Of a stretch of DNA of 30,070 nt, positions 1 to 8,047 are shown in pieces. The position numbers were made by a program, and so were the translations under genes. The DNA is taken from the NCBI GenBank assembly GCA_910588125.1, contig CAJUPI010000038.1, forward strand, positions 1-30,070. Reading direction: 5' to 3'. The stretch's first letter is position 1. Each line of letters opens with the position of its first letter. This DNA comes from an uncultured Lachnospiraceae bacterium (GTDB lineage: Bacteria; Bacillota; Clostridia; Lachnospirales; Lachnospiraceae). The notes below the pieces were generated by a model. That model did not search any database and was not told the DNA's origin. It worked only from the letters and a program-made list of their open reading frames with translations.

Positions 1-256
1 ATTACAAAATGAGCGTCATTCTCTGATTCATAGATAAACAAAAGCAATCCGGTAATATATTCACCGTTCAGCTTCCTGCTTGTGCATACAGGAACAAATT
101 TTTATTATATCCTTCACCTAAAAGATATATAAATCAATACTTCTATATAATAACACTATATATAGTATATATCAACATTTTTTATCTGTATATAGTATAT
201 AGTATTATTTACATTCTTTTATCAAATCATAATAACATAATACAAAATCCAAGATA
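1..256. other. AT-rich left flank, no convincing gene
   Basis: This stretch is very AT-rich. It carries two similar 13-base blocks of the form TATATAGTATATA at about 159-171 and 189-201, 30 bp apart, just downstream of the broken SIR2-like gene. On the minus strand, about 1-95, one frame stays open for some 30 codons with protein-like composition, running off the left edge. It has no start codon and follows a stop, so at most it is a relic. I see no other feature. Confidence 0.4.
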
Positions 257-1161
257 TTATAGCTCTTTGGAATCCTTTATAACATGTGGGCATACAAGAA
301 CCCTTTCCCATACTGTTGTTTCTACATTGTTTTCTTTATTGCAAACATACACTACAACATTATCCATTGTATTTAAACACTTAATTAAATCATCATCCCC
401 ATAAGGTGACACTCCAAAAATATCCAATTCATAAATGTCTTTCAATTGCGCATATAATTCTGGCATATCTACTAAAAATAAGTCCTCTGAAGGATATAGT
501 TGCTCTGAAGGATATGCCCCCATAGACATCATTTCTATTTTTTTATAAAATTCCGGTGAAAAAACAATAGGTCTCGTGTATAATTCACACATATTATATT
601 CATGATTCATTTTATCAATCAGTTCCTTATATCCTTTATATCCCAAATATCTCTCATAACTATAATGTAAAACAGGTTTATTATTACATTTTACTTTATC
701 AAAATCATATTTACCATGCAAATAAATACTTCTATCTTCCTTATCCCAATATTCTATATAGTTTAGTGTAAAGATATTATCATACAATTCAATATTGGGA
801 AGATTTTTTCTTCAAAAAAATCCCCTAACCGTTGGTTGTCCTTATAAAATATAGCACTTATTGCACAGCAAATAACCGCATCTAATAAACGCATCCGCAC
901 ATTAATAGATTTTGGAACTCTCATATTTTCCAAAACATAATCATGAACAAAGTATGAAAGAGACTCTATACCTTTTTTATTTGTCTTCATTAATAATGCA
1001 TTGCAAATATCCTCTGTAAAACTCACACCAAACAATAGTTCAAATAAACAGCTAGAGCGAATAAGATTTTGAAAAAACCGCTCTGCTATTTCCTGCTCTT
1101 GAAGCCCTTTTATTTTCAAACGCATATTGATTCCATTTCCCAATAATAGATTCTTTGCCAT
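257..1161 (-). pseudogene. SIR2-like/AbiH-like Rossmann protein, frameshifted
   Basis: Two overlapping frames read as one protein of about 300 residues. The first (1161-763) starts MAKNLLLGNGINM, a glycine-rich loop expected of SIR2-like and AbiH-like domains, after a clear AAGGAGA ribosome-binding site. The second (787-257) carries NIFTLNY, YLHG and LDIFGVSPYGDDD, the next conserved strands and loops of the same fold. Between them, adding one T to the TT at about 784-785 would give ILNLYDNIFTLNY in a single frame. SIR2-like domains in phage defence often degrade NAD+, and AbiH proteins act in abortive infection; that role here is inference. The protein may be dead, or made in two pieces if the second TTG start at 787 is used. 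The family call is motif-based and moderate; the frameshift is clear. Confidence 0.55.
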
Positions 1162-1254
1162 ATATATCTCCTTAACTTAGTATCCTTTTTATTTATAGTA
1201 TATTTTCTAAACGTAGGGTAAAGGCAGATTTTTACCTATGAAACAAATACCATT

Positions 1255-1809
1255 TCAATCAACTTCTTTCCACGTATCCCGGTAATGCTCTAACAATCTC
1301 CGACTTTCCTCCTCATACCCCCGCAAAATCCCTTCCACTGCCTTCAAGGCGCTGTCCCTCCACCGGAAATAGGTACTCCGGTTAATCCCTACTCCCTGGG
1401 ACAAATGCGGCTCCAGTTTCTCCATAATCTCCGAAATATTACTCAACTGGTGCGGTGTCATATATGTATAATACAAAACCCAGTAATATCTCTCCCCCTG
1501 TGGATGATATAACCTCATCAATTCCACCGATTCATCAATCAGCTTTAAAAACTTATTGGAGCTGCTGATTGCTTCCACCCTCGGCTTAATATTCGCCTCA
1601 TCATCATTTAGATCCATTCCTGCCTGATAAATAGATTCCAGAAAGCTGTCCACATCCGTCCCATACTCTTTCCGAAAGCGGTGCTTCACCTGCCCGATCT
1701 GCACCTGCATACGCCAAGAAACTGAACGGTAAATTTTAAACAATATAATCACATTATGATACGCCTTGTTTTCTTTATTTTTCTCCGTAATAACTCCACT
1801 CTTACCCAT
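1255..1809 (-). CDS. Hypothetical protein with C-terminal HTH-like segment
   Basis: This is a protein of about 184 residues. I place the start at ATG 1809 because GGAGG lies 7 bases upstream; the frame stays open six codons further without a better site. The N-terminal part is basic (KNKENKAYHNVI, QVKHRFRKEYG). The centre is mixed helical. The C-terminal third contains INRSTYFRWRDSALKAVEG, which resembles the recognition helix of phage ArpU/RinA-like or sigma region 4-like regulators. There are no membrane segments. It sits between the decayed SIR2-like gene and a spacer carrying two parS-like sites, on the same strand as the partition genes. A DNA-binding role in the mobile segment is plausible but inferred. 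I do not recognise a named family. Confidence 0.6.
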   Translation of the reverse strand: MGKSGVITEKNKENKAYHNVIILFKIYRSVSWRMQVQIGQVKHRFRKEYGTDVDSFLESIYQAGMDLNDDEANIKPRVEAISSSNKFLKLIDESVELMRLYHPQGERYYWVLYYTYMTPHQLSNISEIMEKLEPHLSQGVGINRSTYFRWRDSALKAVEGILRGYEEESRRLLEHYRDTWKEVD

Positions 1810-1965
1810 AATAATCCTCCAAATCAAATAAAAAAGCCGACTACTTTGTTTCGTTTTAAAATTTGCTTTGAAGAATGAATGGTCTGCTACCTATAATCAC
1901 TTGAAAATACTGTATTCTATTTTTATTATTATTTTAATACTACATCTTCTCTTAAACATGCTTTA

Positions 1966-2012
1966 TGCCACCATGGCACAAGGGCTTTTCCCTGCTTTCT
2001 GCTGCCGTGGCA
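1966..2012. repeat. Two parS-like near-palindromic 13-mers
   Basis: TGCCACCATGGCA (1966-1978) and TGCTGCCGTGGCA (2000-2012) lie 34 bp apart. They match the five-site cluster beside parB at 4143-4299 in sequence and almost in spacing. Both have TGCC/GGCA-type arms. They sit upstream of the HTH-like gene at 1809. An outlying set of ParB-binding sites is the simplest reading; operators for the adjacent gene are an alternative. Confidence 0.5.
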
Positions 2013-2171
2013 GACGAAAAGCATCTTAATCATAATAAAAATTCCTTCTAAAACGCATTAATTTGCCGTGCTTTTACACGTTTTTTGATGTTCAGTTTTA
2101 CAGATAAAAATTGTTAAAAAATCACTGAATGAGCAAAACGGGGCAAAATGTAGCAAGTTAAAGCCATGAAA

Positions 2172-2210
2172 CGTAGTAAAATTGTAGTAAGAATTGGATA
2201 TTTTTACTAC
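2172..2210. repeat. Inverted repeat GTAGTAA...TTACTAC
   Basis: GTAGTAA (2184-2190) is repeated inverted as TTACTAC (2204-2210) with a 13-base loop. A further direct half-site, CGTAGTAAAA, begins at 2172. There is no T-run typical of a terminator. It could be an operator or replication-related site for the mobile segment; the function is unknown. Confidence 0.35.
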
Positions 2211-2343
2211 TTTGATATTTTAGCATAAATTTATGTTGTAGTGCATCCTAAAAAACATCATCTAAACTCTACTTATCTTTATTGCAAATTAATTCTGGTT
2301 GGCTTATCCGCACTAATACATCACTATACCCTATCCATAATTA

Positions 2344-3698
2344 CTAATTCCTGCCATGACAATATTTGTACTTCTTTCCGCTCCCACATGGACACAATTC
2401 ATTTCTTCCTATCTTCTTTAATTTATTAACAGGCATTCGCGCTGTGAAAGGTATTTTGTCATCAAATATAAGCTCTAATTCGCGTAACCGATATATGTAT
2501 TCTGAAATTGCCAAAACACCTTGAACCATATGAATCGCTTCGTTTTCAAATTCCAATAAATACTCTGTCTTTTTCTTCGTCCTATCCTTTGGATTTGGAA
2601 TATATGTAATAAGCTGCGATACTGTATCATACTCCACGTCATTATGTCCAATTGCATTACGTAATTTAGGATTAACAATAATACCCAAAAAATCAGTATA
2701 TATTTCATTCTTCAGACTAAAGTGATATCTCGTTGCCTTTGTTAATCCAATAAAGTCTTCTAAAGATACCGCATTTTTTTCAATCAATGCCAACTTTTCT
2801 ACATCTGCTCTGTATTTGACATTATTCAATGCTACAGGAACAATCAACAAATTTCCAAGCGCCTCATAAACATCTAAATAAAATTGTTTAACAGTATCAA
2901 ATGTGCTTGTAGTTGAGCCTTCACTTTCAAAATCAAAAGTTCCATCTTTGCAATACTGTAAAAACAATGCCGGAATAAGTGCCTGATATACATCCACGAA
3001 CTCCCCATATAGTTTATAAATAAGCGCCTGCATTTCATCAAGATGATATCCTTCATGCATATTAAAAAAATCAATCATCTTTTTCATCTGAGTACTATCT
3101 AATTTTAGGATAGCACTGCTAAAGGATAAGTTATCCAACATTTCTTTTTTAGCGGAGAATAAAAACCATGAACTTCAATCATATGCACAGCCCTTAGGAT
3201 TTCCGACTCATCCCGGCACTGAAAATATTCTCCCTCAAATTCTTTCTTGATTTCCTGAACCAAATATTCGCTATTGTTCTGAAAAAGATTAAATATTCTT
3301 TTATAATCTTTCCATTTAGCAGCAGTTACATTCAGCTGTGACACGGTCTTTCCAAACACTTCATATGAATCTTCATCTTTCATACAATTCATTGCTCTAA
3401 TGAAAGGGGTAACTATAATATCGTCTACACCATTAGCTTCGCACTGTTTGATTGTTGGAAACTCACCGGAACATTCAACCATATAATCAGCTTTATCTGC
3501 CTCGTTAATCATATCAGCATTATCAAAATCGAACTCCAAACTTGGTGTGAACTGACCAATTTTAACATGTCCGGATAAAGATGTCCCACACTTACCACAT
3601 GTCACTACAATAGGATGTTCGTTTTGCCATCCAACCTGTAAGCGAATTCTTGTTATACCGCCACACACTTGGCATTTTATAAAGCAGTTGTATACCAT
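2344..3698 (-). pseudogene. SEC-C motif protein, frameshifted
   Basis: Two overlapping minus frames appear to be one gene of about 450 codons. The first (3698-3105) begins with two CxxC pairs (CQVCGG and CGKCG, about residues 9-37), suggesting an N-terminal zinc ribbon. The second (3141-2344) ends in a textbook SEC-C zinc motif, GRNELCPCGSGKKYKYCHG, at the extreme C-terminus. The frames meet at a run of five T (minus strand, about 3162-3166). One extra T would give VHGFLFSAKKEMLDNL continuously into the second frame. The middle is helical with no recognised domain. SEC-C tails occur on SecA and on many unrelated proteins as Zn-binding appendages, so the function stays open. Two separate genes are possible, but ATG 3141 lacks a ribosome-binding site. 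Confidence 0.6.
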
Positions 3699-3802
3699 AT
3701 TATTTCCGCCTTTTCTATGTTTTCTATATATAACTTTTTAAAGTATAACAGAAAATAAATTCTTATACCACTACATCTTCTGTTATATCGCTAGATTCTT
3801 AA

Positions 3803-3840
3803 ACTTCAAAAACGCCCCGCCGAAGCAGAGCGTCTTTCCA
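3803..3840 (-). terminator. Rho-independent terminator downstream of the par locus
   Basis: Read on the minus strand, ACGCTCTGC and GCGGGGCGT form a 9-bp stem with two G-U wobbles around a TTCG tetraloop, followed at once by TTTT. The stem can extend through flanking A and T bases. It lies about 480 bp beyond the parB 3' end, so a transcript from the DUF6075-parA-parB operon would run through the parS-like repeats and stop here. Confidence 0.75.
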
Positions 3841-4142
3841 TCTCCTTATTAAATTGCCCGGAACATTTTCTGCGACACGGAGTTTTCACCCTTCACCTTT
3901 TCCAACTCATCACTTCCTCCAAGTCTATGGCTATTGCCAAGATGCAGTACCATATTCTTCCAACCTTTTGTATGTAACATATATTTTTGCTCTCAATTAT
4001 ATGTTTCCAGTATACCATACTGCCTACTTCTCTGCAATATCCTCCCTTTCCTTGTAAATTCATCAGTTTTAATCCTCCCTCTGTCCACCGAAGCCTTTAT
4101 ATAGCTACTTTTATCATCCAGAAGGCTCCTAATTTCAGTTTC

Positions 4143-4299
4143 TGCCATCGTGGCATAAAGACTCTCCTACTCTTTACTTTCTGCCATCATGGCACAAGGC
4201 TTCCACTTTCACTTTATGCCACCGTGACACAAGGTTCCCATTCATACCTTCTGCCACCATGGCACAAGGCTCCCATCCATACTTTCTGCCACCGTGACA
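4143..4299. repeat. Five-copy parS-like site cluster
   Basis: Five near-palindromic 13-mers of consensus TGCCAYCRTGRCA begin at 4143, 4182, 4217, 4252 and 4287. The last three intervals are exactly 35 bp and the first is 39 bp. Each is flanked by similar pyrimidine-rich sequence (CTTT before, CAAGG or AAAG after). The cluster starts 21 bp beyond the parB stop codon. Plasmid and ICE partition systems commonly carry their centromere as iterated inverted repeats beside parB, so ParB-binding sites are the best reading. The unit differs from the chromosomal parS consensus TGTTTCACGTGAAACA. The spacer 3699-4319 has no other supported gene. Confidence 0.65.
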
Positions 4300-4319
4300 C
4301 AAAGGCATCACTATTCTTT

Positions 4320-5211
4320 CTACCCACTTCCCTTCGCTCTCCACGAATCCAAAAGGCTATAAACCACCTCCTCAATCTCCTCCTTCGTATAACCTTCGGG
4401 AAAATAATCCCGAATCCGCTTTGCCGAAATGGTTATCCCTATTGCTTTCATATTCCTACACAAAATCTCCTGAACCTTCTCAACACTCAACCCCCCTACT
4501 GCTTTCCACCCACAGCAGTTCCGCTTCCCCCTTTGACGGAAACACCTGCCTTTGCGCCACATAATCCCTCACCAGTTCCTGCTCCCCTTCCCTCAAAAAA
4601 GAAAGGCTCTCCCCCGCAACAACAGGAATCCGCTTCTGATCCACCAGTTCCAGCAATTCCGGCACCAGATAGGTAAGCCGGATATACCTGTGAACCGTCC
4701 TGGCACTCTCCCCAGAAGCCTCCCCCAGTACCGCCGCTGTATGCTGTCCTCCCTTCACACCCTGATGTTCCATGGCCTCCATTTTCATCCGGTAAGCCCT
4801 TGCCTTCTCCGAAGGAAGAATATTCAGCCTCTGAATATTAGAATCCACCATGGCAATAACCGACTCATCATCCGTCAAATCCCGAACAATCACCGGTATA
4901 TCCGAACACCCGGCCAGTTCACTGGCCCGCTTCCTGCTGTGCCCCGCAATAATCTCATATCCCCCACCCTTATCCGGCCGGACAATCACAGGCACCAGAA
5001 CGCCAAACTGCCTCACACTCTCCACCATTTCCATCATCTCTTCATCTTCCATAACACGGAATGGATGTCTCTTAAACGGATGAAGCTCTGCCAGCGGCAT
5101 TCTGACCACCTGATCTTCCGCTGTTTCCTTTTCTACCCCTTTCGGCTCCTGCTCTCCAAACAGATCATCAAAAGAACGGAACTTAATCTTATCCGCACTA
5201 CGACTCCCCAC
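4320..5211 (-). pseudogene. ParB-family centromere-binding protein, frameshifted near C-terminus
   Basis: The N-terminal frame has the ParB/Spo0J core: VRMPLAELHPFKRHPFRV, EIIAGHSRKRAS and PVIVRDLTDDES, then the HTH region with SEKARAYRMKMEAM and SARTVHRYIRL. I prefer GTG 5211, because GGAGG lies 9 bases upstream; TTG 5217 is too close. The frame stops at 4480 after ESSRGVEC. Removing one G from the G6 run (4491-4496) continues it as GLSVEKVQEIL...ISAKRIRDYFPEGYTKEEIEEVV...LLDSWRAKG, which matches the expected ParB C-terminal segment and ends at 4320. The gene overlaps the parA stop by 14 bp, so the two are probably translationally coupled. It is either inactivated, slippage-controlled or mis-sequenced. 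The family call is secure. Confidence 0.85.
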
Positions 5212-5986
5212 CGCCAAGCACCTCCTTTGTCAGTGCCGCATACCCTTCCGCCACGATTCCCTTAGGGGCATGGATAAAAATGCTCTTTCCCTCCGCGCTG
5301 GTTTCCGCCGCCTTAATGGATAATGGGATACAATTCTCAAAAATATGTATCCTGTCCCCATAGGCTTCCCGGAGCCGGTCAGAGATATCCTTTGCATCAT
5401 TTGTCCTGCGGTCTACCTTGGTAAGCAAAATCCCTTCAATCTCCAGATCCCGGTTCAACTGCCGCCGCACCCGTCCAATGGTCTTGATCAGCTGCTGCAG
5501 CCCCTTCACCGACAAATAAGCCGATTCCACTGGTATCAGCACACTATCCGCCGCCACCAGTGCATTAATGGTTATCATCCCCAGAGAAGGCATGGTATCC
5601 AGCAAAATAAAATCATACCGTTCCCGAACCCTGTCAATATACTGCCGCAAAATCGTCTCCCTGCTCATCATGTTCACCAGGGTTGTCTCCATACCTGCCA
5701 GTTCAATATTTGCCGGAAGAAAATCCACTCCCTCCTCATGGTGCAAAATCCCTTCATCAATCTCCCACGGTTCATCATTGACCACCTTCTCCATCAGGTT
5801 CACCAATGTAACATCCAGTTCATCCGGTTCCCCAATCCCTAGACACGCTGTCATACTGCCCTGGGCATCCGCGTCAATCAAAAGGACTCTTTTCCCTTCC
5901 CTGGCCAGCCCAATGCCCAGATTCACACAAGTTGTACTTTTTCCCACTCCGCCTTTCTGCGAAGCTATGGTTATGACCTTTGCCAT
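5198..5986 (-). CDS. parA: ParA-family partition ATPase
   Basis: This is a 262-residue ParA/Soj-type P-loop ATPase that would move ParB-parS complexes over the nucleoid. Visible are the deviant Walker A motif QKGGVGKST (about residues 9-17), the LLIDADAQGSMT strand, the Walker B region YDFILLDTMPSLGMI, and the late LTKVDRRTNDAKDI loop. The length is typical of a stand-alone ParA without an N-terminal HTH. ATG 5986 is chosen because GGAGG lies 7 bases upstream; the frame is open six codons earlier without support. It sits between the DUF6075 gene and parB in one minus-strand operon, and its 3' end overlaps parB by 14 bp. The product looks intact although its partner is frameshifted. Confidence 0.92.
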   Translation of the reverse strand: MAKVITIASQKGGVGKSTTCVNLGIGLAREGKRVLLIDADAQGSMTACLGIGEPDELDVTLVNLMEKVVNDEPWEIDEGILHHEEGVDFLPANIELAGMETTLVNMMSRETILRQYIDRVRERYDFILLDTMPSLGMITINALVAADSVLIPVESAYLSVKGLQQLIKTIGRVRRQLNRDLEIEGILLTKVDRRTNDAKDISDRLREAYGDRIHIFENCIPLSIKAAETSAEGKSIFIHAPKGIVAEGYAALTKEVLGGGES

Positions 5987-6013
5987 CTTTTTTCCTCCGT
6001 CCATCGTTTCTCT

Positions 6014-6430
6014 TTAAGCTGCCCCGCAATACTCCGGATACCGAATCTTCACCGCCTGCCAGAAATAAGGCGCATAGCCACAGCAAAACAGTTCCTCCAC
6101 CGTATACCGCCCGCATTCTGTCAACTGCTCCTCTAAATCCTCATAATCGAACACGCTTGGAGTTCCATTGTTATATAAGTTGTAAGCCATTCGGACAATT
6201 TTCTTACTCCCGGAAGTCTGCCACCCATCATGCAGGCATTCTGTCTTCACTAATCCGGTCTTGAAATCATAGATCTCATTTGCATGCTCCCTTGTATCCC
6301 TGTCGATTCCCAGGCAGTAAACCAGCGCCGCATGGTAGGCATCCTGATACCGGCATTGCGGCAAATATTGTTCATAGAACAACTTATGAGTTTGACTCCG
6401 AAACAGCATTACTCCTTCTTCTTTCTTCAC
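6014..6430 (-). CDS. DUF6075 family protein
   Basis: This is a small protein of 138 residues. From residue 8 it reads MLFRSQTHKLFYEQYLPQC, then ALVYCLGIDRDTREH, YDFKTG, GWQTSGSKKIVRMAYNLY and YTVEELFCCGYAPYFWQAVK. I recognise this pattern as the DUF6075 family, which is often carried beside parA on clostridial mobile elements; the function is unknown. GTG 6430 has a good GGAGG 6 bases upstream. The internal ATG 6409 is the other possible start but has poorer spacing. It is the first gene of the parA-parB operon, 27 bp before parA, so it may be a partition or plasmid-maintenance accessory; that is inference from position. Confidence 0.75.
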   Translation of the reverse strand: MKKEEGVMLFRSQTHKLFYEQYLPQCRYQDAYHAALVYCLGIDRDTREHANEIYDFKTGLVKTECLHDGWQTSGSKKIVRMAYNLYNNGTPSVFDYEDLEEQLTECGRYTVEELFCCGYAPYFWQAVKIRYPEYCGAA

Positions 6431-6749
6431 AGAATTCCTCCTTTTTCTCCTCTATCAAAAAGCATACAAAAACTCCATTTTTGACTACTTTCCACCTCAT
6501 TCCTTTTTCTTGACAAGCCTTTATATTTCTTATAAACTATACACATATTCAATCGTTCATTCCTTTTAATTGAGGGCAGTTTTAGATAATTTTTTTATCA
6601 CCTTCCTTCTCCCTTCAAAACTGCCCACCCCTCGTGTTATATTGGGTACAAAAACGTACTACATAAAAAATAGGAATAAAATCAAAAAACCTCGTAAACA
6701 TCGGCGTTTATCAAAGTTTTCTAACTTTATCCCTATTATAACTCCAGCC
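6431..6749. other. Junction between mobile segment and spoVB-like gene
   Basis: No gene is supported here. The spacer holds the presumed promoter region of the DUF6075-parA-parB operon, although I find no convincing -35/-10 pair. It also holds the edge of the truncated flippase gene. Near the edge is an inverted repeat, TAAAC-ATCGGC-GTTTA (6695-6710), whose short arms and 6-bp centre recall a tyrosine-recombinase core site. Flippase homology begins at about 6750, so the breakpoint lies at roughly 6695-6750. Confidence 0.45.
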
Positions 6750-7487
6750 CCCTTCATCCTCTTCCCCTCCGCCATCACTAATTCCCTGGCAGTCCTGCTG
6801 CTTCCCAGCGTAGCTAAGGATCAGGCGGAAGGCAGAAAAGGCAGTATTGCCGCCAGTATGTCTCTGTCCTTGCGCTACAGCCTGTACATGGGAATTCTGT
6901 GTATCGGGATCTTTACTCTGTTTGGCGAGGAACTCGGCACCAGTGTATTTCAGGATCCTGATGCCGGAAGGTTTATCCGGATTTTAGCATGGCTCTGTCC
7001 CTTTTTATATCTTGCCACCACCATGGGCAGCATTTTAAACGGGCTGGGAAAAACCCGCATCACCTTTATTCAGAACACGATCTCCCTGTTGCTTCGCATC
7101 GGCTTTGTACTTTTTGGCATTCCCTATTTTGGTATTTTAGCCTATCTATGGGGTATGCTAATTAGCGAAATCCTGCTGGCCCTTCTCCATCTGTGGTCTC
7201 TGAAAAAAATGATTGCTTTTACCTGGAATGCCTGGGATATGATCGTTAAGCCCGTTTTTTTATTGATGATTTCCGTTGGGATCTTTTATTTTACAAACAG
7301 TCTTTATCCCTTTTCCGGATCTCTTCCCATGTTTTTTGAGACAGCGATCCAGATTCTGTTTCTGTGCTTTTGTTATGGCGGACTTTTACTCGTTTTTCAC
7401 TTTGCCCGAAAAGGTGCAGATCAATTCGCCCGCTGTTGGAACCATGCAATAAAAAAGGAAACAGAGGCAATGGGTGTTACAAAATAA
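6750..7487 (+). pseudogene. SpoVB/Wzx-like MOP-superfamily flippase, 5'-truncated
   Basis: Only the C-terminal half of a polysaccharide or lipid flippase of the MOP superfamily (stage V sporulation protein B/Wzx-like) is present. Homology-like sequence starts at PFILFPSAITNSLAVLLLPS, a segment normally near the middle of these ~450-500-residue proteins, and continues through several hydrophobic helices (LYMGILCIGIFTLFG, FLYLATTMGSILNGLGKT, FGILAYLWGMLISEILLALL, VFLLMISVGIFYF) to a stop at 7487. The frame is open back to 6570, but that upstream part is AT-rich, basic and unlike a flippase, and no ribosome-binding site is seen. The N-terminal half is absent from the window, so the gene was cut by the arrival of the left segment or by a deletion. 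Confidence 0.75.
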
Positions 7488-7494
7488 TCCCTCT

Positions 7495-7614
7495 GCCATT
7501 CCCATATCCTGTGTTCGGATAGTCCACGTACATACAGTCTGCTTCTCACGCACGACATCCATTAGTAATAGACAAAGATTCCGTGAACAGCCGGATACAG
7601 GATGTGGATAATGT
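7495..7614. repeat. Palindromic repeat, copy 1
   Basis: The left arm (about 7495-7530, with CCATTCCCATATCCTGTGTT) pairs imperfectly with the right arm (about 7580-7614, with CCGGATACAGGATGTGGATA). The loop contains ATCCATTA and ACA-rich sequence. It starts 7 bp after the flippase stop. A diverged second copy lies at 17999-18099. No T-run follows, so it is not a plain terminator. It is best described as a member of a dispersed structured repeat family. Confidence 0.6.
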
Positions 7615-7683
7615 CCTGCTTTATACCCCGACTTCTGCAAAATTTTTCCAAGCTAGCCAGCCTTTCAACGCCATTATTTGCGA

Positions 7684-8010
7684 TTATTTCTTTCTCAAAA
7701 TTTCCTTTGGCGCCTCGATCTGATTGGCAATCGTATGCTCTGTCAACTCAGAAAGACAACGAATCTTCTGATTAATCATATCTCTCATACAATTCGGCAC
7801 GTGCTCCTGATGTGCCCGGTGAATTGCCACACATTCCTTACAATTTCCATGATAACGGCAGGCCTTTTGACAGGGGCAATGGTCCTTATCTTTATATTCC
7901 TCCCGAAAAGCAGCAGCAAATTCCTCCTGGATCCGCAGTCCCTCTGCCCGATTTCCTTTATGAAATTCCGCCATAGCTGCCTTTTCTGTTTCATTTCCGT
8001 CAATAATCAT
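7684..8010 (-). CDS. Cys/His-rich small protein, probable zinc binder
   Basis: This is a 108-residue soluble protein. After a charged helical N-terminus (residues 1-43), a dense cluster follows: HCPCQKACRYHGNCKEC at residues 44-60, then H64, H67, H70 and C74. Six cysteines and several histidines in 31 residues suggest one or two zinc sites or an Fe-S site. I do not recognise a named family with certainty. It follows the kinase-Cdd1 gene by 37 bp on the same strand and is likely co-transcribed with it. AGGAGGG lies about 12 bases before ATG 8010, slightly far but the only candidate. The cellular role is unknown; a nucleic-acid or metal-linked function is only a guess. Confidence 0.7.
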   Translation of the reverse strand: MIIDGNETEKAAMAEFHKGNRAEGLRIQEEFAAAFREEYKDKDHCPCQKACRYHGNCKECVAIHRAHQEHVPNCMRDMINQKIRCLSELTEHTIANQIEAPKEILRKK

Positions 8011-8047
8011 TTTTCTGTTCTCCCTCCTGTAAATTTTCCATCAATTT

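Larger units (their letters stand above)
1810..2343. other. Gene-free spacer with partition-like sites and an inverted repeat
   Basis: No convincing coding frame lies here. The spacer holds two near-palindromic 13-mers at 1966-2012 and an AT-rich segment with a GTAGTAA/TTACTAC inverted repeat near 2172-2210, both listed separately. A short plus-strand open frame at 2241-2429 runs into the 3' end of the SEC-C gene on the other strand and has no ribosome-binding site. Confidence 0.5.

Noticed and set aside
1..95. Minus-strand coding fragment at the left edge
   Set aside because: About 30 open codons with no start and no recognised family; too short to call.
4143..4299. Repeat cluster as a CRISPR array
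   Set aside because: Units are only 13 bp and palindromic, and the intervening bases are similar to each other instead of unique spacers.
4320..4562. Separate small gene after parB
   Set aside because: Its sequence fits the missing ParB C-terminus, joined by a one-base change in the G6 run, and it has no start signal.
3987..4676. Long plus-strand open frame across the parS-like repeats
   Set aside because: It is antisense to parB, rich in proline and low-complexity repeats, with no ribosome-binding site.
6570..6749. N-terminal extension of the flippase frame
   Set aside because: The sequence is basic and AT-rich, unlike the family, and has no ribosome-binding site; it is flanking DNA that happens to be open.
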